Source: Balaenoptera acutorostrata
Taxonomy: Eukaryota > Chordata > Mammalia > Artiodactyla > Balaenopteridae
NCBI RefSeq assembly: GCF_949987535.1
Contig: NC_080079.1
Coordinates: 54,423,000 to 54,486,999, forward strand
Length of the DNA: 64,000 nucleotides
Direction: 5' to 3'
Shown: positions 59,401 to 64,000 of the stretch, in pieces
Position numbering within the stretch: position 1 is the stretch's first letter
Layout of the letters: the number at the start of each line of letters is the position of its first letter
Position numbers and translations under genes: made by a program
The notes under the pieces: generated by a model
Databases searched by the model: none
The model's input: the letters and a program-made list of their open reading frames with translations, nothing else
What the model was told of the DNA's origin: nothing

Positions 59401-60285
59401 ACATAGGAAGAACACTCTTTGACATAAATCACAGCAAGATCTTTTTTGATCCACCTCCTAGAGTAATGGAAATAAAAACAAAAATAAACAAATGGGACCT
59501 AATGAAACTTAAAAGCTTTTGCAGAGCAGCGGAAACCATAAAAAAGACGAAAAAACAGTCCTCAGAATGGGAGAAAATATTTGCAAACGAATCAATTGAC
59601 AAAGGATTAATCTCCAAAATATATAAACAGCTCATGCAGCTCACCATTAAAGAAACAAACAACCCAATCCAAAAATGGGCAGAAGACCTAAATAGACATT
59701 TCTCCAAAGAAGACATACAGATGGGCAAGAAGCACATGAAAAGCTGCTCAACATCACTAATTATTAGAGAAATACAAATCAAAACTACAATGAGGTATCA
59801 CCTCACACCAGTTAGAATGGGCATCATCAGAAAATCTACAAACAACAAATGCTGGAGAGGGTGTGGAGAAAAGGGAACCCTCTTGCACTGTTGGTGGGAA
59901 TGTAAATTGATACAGCCACGATGGAGAACAGTATGGAGGTTCCTTAAAAAACTAAAAATAGAATTACCATATGACCCAGCAATCCCACTACTGCGCATAT
60001 ACCCAGAGAAAACCATAATTCAAAAAGACACATGCACCCCAATGTTCACTGCAGCACTATTTACAATAGCCAGGTCATGGAAGCAACCTAAATGCCCATC
60101 GACAGATGAATGGATAAAGAAGTTGTGGTACACATATACAATGGAATATTACTCAGCCATAAAAAGGAATGTAATTGAGTCATTTGCTGAGACATGGATG
60201 GGATCTAAAGACTCTCTTACAGAGTGAAGTGAGTCAGAAAGGGAAAAACAAATATCGTATATTAACGCATGTATGTGGAACCTAG
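56469..60285 (+). pseudogene. L1 ORF2p relic (endonuclease / reverse transcriptase)
   Basis: The first 170 codons (56469-56981) include the endonuclease start with LQETH intact. A 1-nt deletion near 56966, another near 57043 and a TGA near 57099 break the endonuclease. 57160-58881 is one frame apart from a TAA at 57760-57762. It carries PGPDGF, an altered motif A (SIEAEKAFD, with E in place of the first D), [15 protein letters not shown] and FADD (about 58561-58575). TGA at 58879-58881 replaces a Trp codon. The C-terminal part, 59301-60227, has the Cys-rich [20 protein letters not shown] 1-nt insertion near 60202 shifts its last codons before the usual stop at 60283-60285. Confidence 0.92.
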
Positions 60286-60473
60286 AAAAATGGTACAGAT
60301 GAACCGGTTTGCAAGGCAGAAGTTGAGACACAGATGTAGAGAACAAAGGTATGGACACCAAGGGGGGAAAACCACCATGGGGTGGGGATGCTGGTGTGCT
60401 GAATTGGGTGATTGAGATTGACATGTATACACTGATGTGTATAAAACTGATGACTAATAAGGACCTGCAGTAT

Positions 60474-60501
60474 AAACAAACAAACAAACAAACAAACAAA
60501 A
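60474..60501 (+). repeat. (CAAA)n L1 tail
   Basis: Seven CAAA-type units at the end of the L1 3' UTR, a decayed original A-tail. Confidence 0.85.
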
Positions 60502-61263
60502 CAACTAATACTAAACTTTCTTTGGGTTATTTGTACGGAAATATGTTAATATAAATGTTTCAGACATTACATGAACTTTCTAAAAATCTTATATGTTCTG
60601 GTATAATGTTATAAGTCATAATTCTAGTTATTACTTTAAAATGTATATCTCAGAAATAACTAAATTTCCTTGTCAATTGCATTATTATGAACTTTCATCA
60701 AATCTTTAACTGTGGTCATTTTTAAGTCTTTTTTCATTTACAGACAGTTCTGGGTGTACTCTGATGCTTTTGCAAAAATGTTCCTATAAAAGGGTTTCAT
60801 CTTCAAGGAATTCATGGAAAAGACTCTGACAAGTACGGGTTTCTGGTAACTGACTATACTGCTGAACTGAATGAATAAGCATTTTCAGAACTCTAATGGA
60901 AAGCTGATGAATTCATCAAAGTGGTAACAAAAGATCAAGATGAAAAAAAATAATTACATGGAGCTGAGTGAACTGATGAGGATGATTATAATTTTTGTGA
61001 CTTTCTGTTTGAATAAAAAAAAAATCCCACAAGGACTCAGAGGCAAAAACTATACAAATCAATTTTCACTGCAAAGTATAGGAGCTGTTACAGTGGAGGA
61101 TTACTGGACCAAATGTCAATATTATGACATAGTATGAGTGTGTTTTGTGTTTGGTAATTGCAATCATTGTTGCTTTTGTTGTGGTCATCCATTTACAATG
61201 CTTGGTGTCAGTTTATTTATCTCTTGTAAAAATAAAATACAGTGTGTGTGTGGAAAAAAAGAA
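60502..61263 (+). other. transduced non-L1 segment
   Basis: About 752 bp with no L1 similarity lies between the L1 tail and the downstream TSD. It holds short open frames only (largest about 65 codons, 60940-61137), a splice-acceptor-like ttttttcatttacag near 60728-60742, and an AATAAA followed by an A-rich tract. I do not recognise the source gene or locus. Best read as sequence copied from downstream of the parent L1; a separate insertion is the alternative. Confidence 0.7.
61231..61236 (+). promoter_or_regulatory. polyadenylation signal of transduced segment
   Basis: AATAAA lies 17 nt before the A-rich tract at 61254, with a GT repeat between. It would have served as the external poly(A) site of the parent L1 transcript. 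Confidence 0.65.
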
Positions 61264-61278
61264 AAAAGAATAAAACAC
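61264..61278 (+). repeat. 3' TSD of full-length L1
   Basis: aaaagaataaaacac, identical to 54663-54677. Confidence 0.92.
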
Positions 61279-61625
61279 CATGACAAAATAGATCTTATTC
61301 CAAGCACACAAGGTTGATTCAACCTTGTAAAATCTAAAGCCAAAATCAGGTAAGTAAACATATTAAACAAGAACAACCAATAGGCAACTGATAAAATTAG
61401 AAATTATCTTTAATTAAAATAGGTTAAAATAGAAATTTAATAAAAGTCTAACATGACAAACAGGGCAGGGATGCCCACTCTCAGTTAATATTTAGTATTG
61501 CTTTAAGAATTTTAACTAATACAACAGGACAAGTAAATTAAGTAATAGAAATATCTCATAGGAAGAGTAAGTTTTATTTATAGATATTATAATTCACCCA
61601 GAAAAACCTAGAGATTACTAAAGTA
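61279..61625 (+). mobile_element. ancient L1 host, middle part
   Basis: catgacaaaatagatcttatt, caaggttgattcaaccttg, cagggcagggatgcccactc and gatattataattcac are decayed counterparts of the HHDQVGF, MQGF, RQGCPLS and FADD-region sequence. Sense orientation. Confidence 0.8.
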
Positions 61626-62004
61626 AAGAGTTTTAGGGCTTCCCTGGTGGCGCAGTGGTTGAGAATCTGCCTGCTAATGCAGAGGACACGGGTTCGAGCC
61701 CTGGTCTGGGAAGATCCCACATGCCACGGAGCAACTAGGCCCGTGAGCCACAACTACTGAGCCTGCGTGTCTGGAGCCTGTGCTCCGCAACAAGAGAGGC
61801 CGCGATAGTGAGAGGCCCGCGCACCACGATGAAGAGTGGCCCCCGCTTGCCACAACTAGAGAAAACCCTCGCACAGAAACGAAGACCCAACACAGCCAAA
61901 ATAAATAAATAAATAAATAAACCTTATAAATAAATCTGTCCAATCTTAGCCAGCTTTGACCACACAAAGTAAGATTCCTTTAAAAAAAAAAAAAAAAGAG
62001 TTTT
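61626..62004 (+). mobile_element. CHR-type SINE with extra 3' segment
   Basis: TSD aaagagtttta at 61626-61636 and 61994-62004. The SINE body starts gggcttccctggtggcgcag, with an A-box-like tggcgcagtgg (61649-61659) and B-box ggttcgagccc (61691-61701). The usual tail (AAAT)n ends near 61921, but 60 unrelated bases (61922-61981) and a second run of 15 A follow before the TSD. The other three CHR copies in the window lack this segment. Confidence 0.92.
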
Positions 62005-62500
62005 AAAATTCCTAAGAGAATTTGGTAAGTTGTGTAAATTATATATACAGGAGGAAACTTCATTTAAAATAGTGATTCTGTTCTCAAAAAAATAAGAATA
62101 AATTTAATTTAAAAAGTTGAATATAATTTTTAAATGATAAAATATATTAAAAATTATAAAAAATGAGCAAAAAGAGAATATTCCATATTTCCAAAGAAGA
62201 CATCATATCATTAATCATTTTCCCATATTAGTATATAAAAGTAATGCAATTTCAAACAAAATCTCAACTTAAAAAGAAACCCAAGAAATGACATTAGAAT
62301 GTATATGGAAGAACAAATACCTGTGAGCAGGCAAGAAAATCTTAAGAATAAAAATGAAAAACACCCTTTCTTTCTGGATTTTAAAACATATAGCAAATAC
62401 AATCAAAACAGCATATTGACACAGAAATAGACTAACAGTCCTGAAGAAACAAAAAGAAATTTCAGAAATAAACACAACTAGGAACAAGAATATTATGAAT
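62005..62500 (+). mobile_element. ancient L1 host, right part
   Basis: aaattcctaagagaatttgg, then gaatgtatatggaagaac, gcaagaaaatcttaag, tctggattttaaaacatata and atattgacacagaaatagac parallel the KFVWKHKRP to RNIDQW section of L1 ORF2. Very diverged. Confidence 0.7.
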
Positions 62501-63300
62501 GGGAAAGCTCACCGGTAAAGGCAAACATATAGTAAAGGTACGAAATCATCCACACAAAAATATGATATCAAAGCAAGCAATCATGAGGAGAGTACAAATG
62601 CAGGATATTGGAAATGCATTTGAAATTAAGAGATCAGCAACTTAAAACAATCTTGTATATATATAGATTGTTACATCAAGACCTCATGGCAACCATAAAC
62701 CAAAAATCTACAACAGATACACACAAAAAAAAGAAAAAGCAACCCAAACACAACAGTAAAGATAGTCATCAAATCACAAGAGAAGAGAACAAAAGAGGAA
62801 GGGAAGAAAAAATACCAGAAATGAACACAAATGCATATTAGAACTTAATGTACAAAAAAGTAATGTTTCAGTAGAGTGGAAAATATTTAATGAATAGTGT
62901 GGGTATAATTGGCTAGGTATCTAAAAGAAAACAAAGCTTAAAATTCCACTACAAACCACATACAAAAATAAGTTCTAAATATATAATTTTATTTAAAAGT
63001 AAAATATCAAATACATGAGAAGCATATGTATGAGATTTTTGTATAAGCCTGGAATGGATTATAGAATCTAAATCAGGATTGAAATTTGAGAAGCCATAAG
63101 GGAAAGGAAGTAGTGACAATGACTATGTAATATTTTTAGCACTTCTATAAATTGATAAGGAAAAGGAAGCTAGTCAATCATCAGTGAGTGTAAGATATGA
63201 ACAGGTAAGGAAGATGAAGGCTGAAACAGAAATGTAAATTGTCAATAAGGAGATGAATAAAAAAATAGTCACTCTTATTTTTAGGCAGAAACAATGTCAT
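62501..63300 (+). mobile_element. probable further ancient L1 relics
   Basis: 62540-62830 (gcaatcatgaggagagtac, acctcatggcaaccataaacc, cacaagagaagagaac) recalls the ORF1-ORF2 junction region of old L1M. 62950-63260 faintly resembles ORF2 C-terminal. The order is not colinear with the ORF2 to the left, so this is a second fragment or a rearrangement. Confidence 0.4.
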
Positions 63301-64000
63301 TTTAAAAAGATATATATTTTTCAGCATCAGATTTACAGAAAGGTATACAACTGTAGATTCAGGAACTTTTCAGAGTATGAACTGGCAAATGTATTTGATT
63401 CACCAATCCCATGCTAATGAATCGTTCCTGTAGGAATAAAAGCAGTAGTATGTAAATCTACCTGCTGTTTTGTTTTTAGTGGTTTAAAAAGATTACTATA
63501 AACCTAGATATCTGGTCACAAGAGAAATGACAGATCCATTCTGTGGAATTATGGGAGTGATTAGAAGAATGAGTTTGATATGGAGATACATATATGTAAA
63601 TGTATTTATCCCTGGAGGAATGCCCATGATTTATTGTTATGTAAAAAATCCAAGCTGTAGAATAATATGTATTGTCTATTATTTCTTTTTAAAAACACCC
63701 ATTACATTTTGAGCAGAAAGATAAATACCAGTATACTAAAATGATTATATCAGAGAGAAAGAGATATTATTAGTATTTTTTTAATGTTTTAATTTAACTA
63801 AGATTTGCATGTAGGTCAAAAATTATTTCACTTTTATAGACGCAGCTTGATTGCTGGTATCAAGGTAATAAAGTCTTAGAAGCACTTCTAGTATGGTGAA
63901 GTAAGGCTATCTGAAAATCCACTCCTTCTTAAAAGGTATGAAAACACTGGAAAATCAACTTTTTTGTAACTCTAGAAATCAACTAATGCCTTGCAGAAAT
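63301..64000. other. AT-rich sequence, no gene seen
   Basis: No gene. 63600-63710 (tttattgttatgtaaaaaatcc, aataatatgtattgtc) resembles a common old L1 or MER 3' fragment that I cannot place. Continues past the window end. Confidence 0.35.

Larger units (their letters stand above)
54678..61263 (+). mobile_element. full-length L1 with 3' transduced segment
   Basis: A single insertion bounded by a perfect 15-bp TSD. Order: 5' UTR (54678-55504), ORF1 relic (55505-56410), 58-bp spacer, ORF2 relic (56469-60285), 3' UTR (60286-60473), (CAAA)n tail (60474-60501), about 752 bp of non-L1 DNA, AATAAA and an A-rich tail (61254-61263). Joining the flanks restores the ancient L1 reading gtattaaaagaataaaacac then catgacaaaatag, matching L1's own ORF2 order. 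The ORFs are degenerate, so this copy is no longer autonomous. Confidence 0.9.

Noticed and set aside
61637..61715. tRNA-like head with A and B boxes
   Set aside because: Part of a CHR SINE with A-rich tail and TSD, not a functional tRNA gene. The cloverleaf is not maintained.

Overview
This is mammalian nuclear DNA with no recognisable host gene: intergenic or deep-intronic sequence built mostly from retrotransposon layers. The organism is most likely a cetacean, with hippopotamus the nearest alternative. Four tRNA-derived CHR-type SINEs (beginning ggcttccctggtggcgcagtgg) are present, together with artiodactyl-style L1 elements, and I see none of the BovB or Bov-tA repeats expected in ruminants. 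Every long open frame belongs to L1. No host exon, tRNA, rRNA, CRISPR array or prokaryotic feature could be supported.

Layout: 1-7.2 kb is old unique DNA with MIR relics and a MER5A-like hAT MITE. An L1 fragment with an internal inversion lies at 7.2-8.5 kb. A nearly full-length sense L1 with a clear target-site duplication (TSD) spans 9.61-14.78 kb. A CHR SINE follows at 16.4 kb and L1M/MIR relics at 17.8-18.4 kb. At 19.4-26.5 kb there is a stack of antisense L1s: an old L1M 5' region hosting a SINE, a 1.7 kb L1 with a 17-bp TSD, and another inverted L1. From 26.5 to 47.3 kb the DNA is mostly unique, with MIR and L2 relics, microsatellites and one SINE at 46.1 kb. A third inverted L1 lies at 47.34-48.03 kb and an L1MA-type antisense relic at 51.3-52.8 kb. 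From about 54.0 to 62.5 kb an ancient sense L1 is split by two insertions: a full-length L1 (54.68-61.26 kb) and a CHR SINE (61.64-61.99 kb).

The most informative locus is 54.66-61.28 kb. A 15-bp TSD flanks the full-length L1 plus about 750 bp of non-L1 DNA that ends in its own AATAAA and A-tract. Removing the block and one TSD copy restores a continuous ancient L1 reading, so L1 and extra DNA appear to have arrived together as a 3' transduction. The SINE at 61.6 kb carries a 60-nt extra segment between two A-rich tails, and the L1 at 9.6-14.8 kb has a short segment between two A-tracts. Three L1 copies show the inverted 5' structure produced by twin priming. Both long L1s are defective: one has altered endonuclease and reverse-transcriptase motifs, the other lacks its ORF1 start codon and has several frameshifts.

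Boundaries of old repeats (MIR, L2, L1M) are estimates made by eye against remembered family patterns. Coordinates of TSDs, stops and motif residues were read directly.
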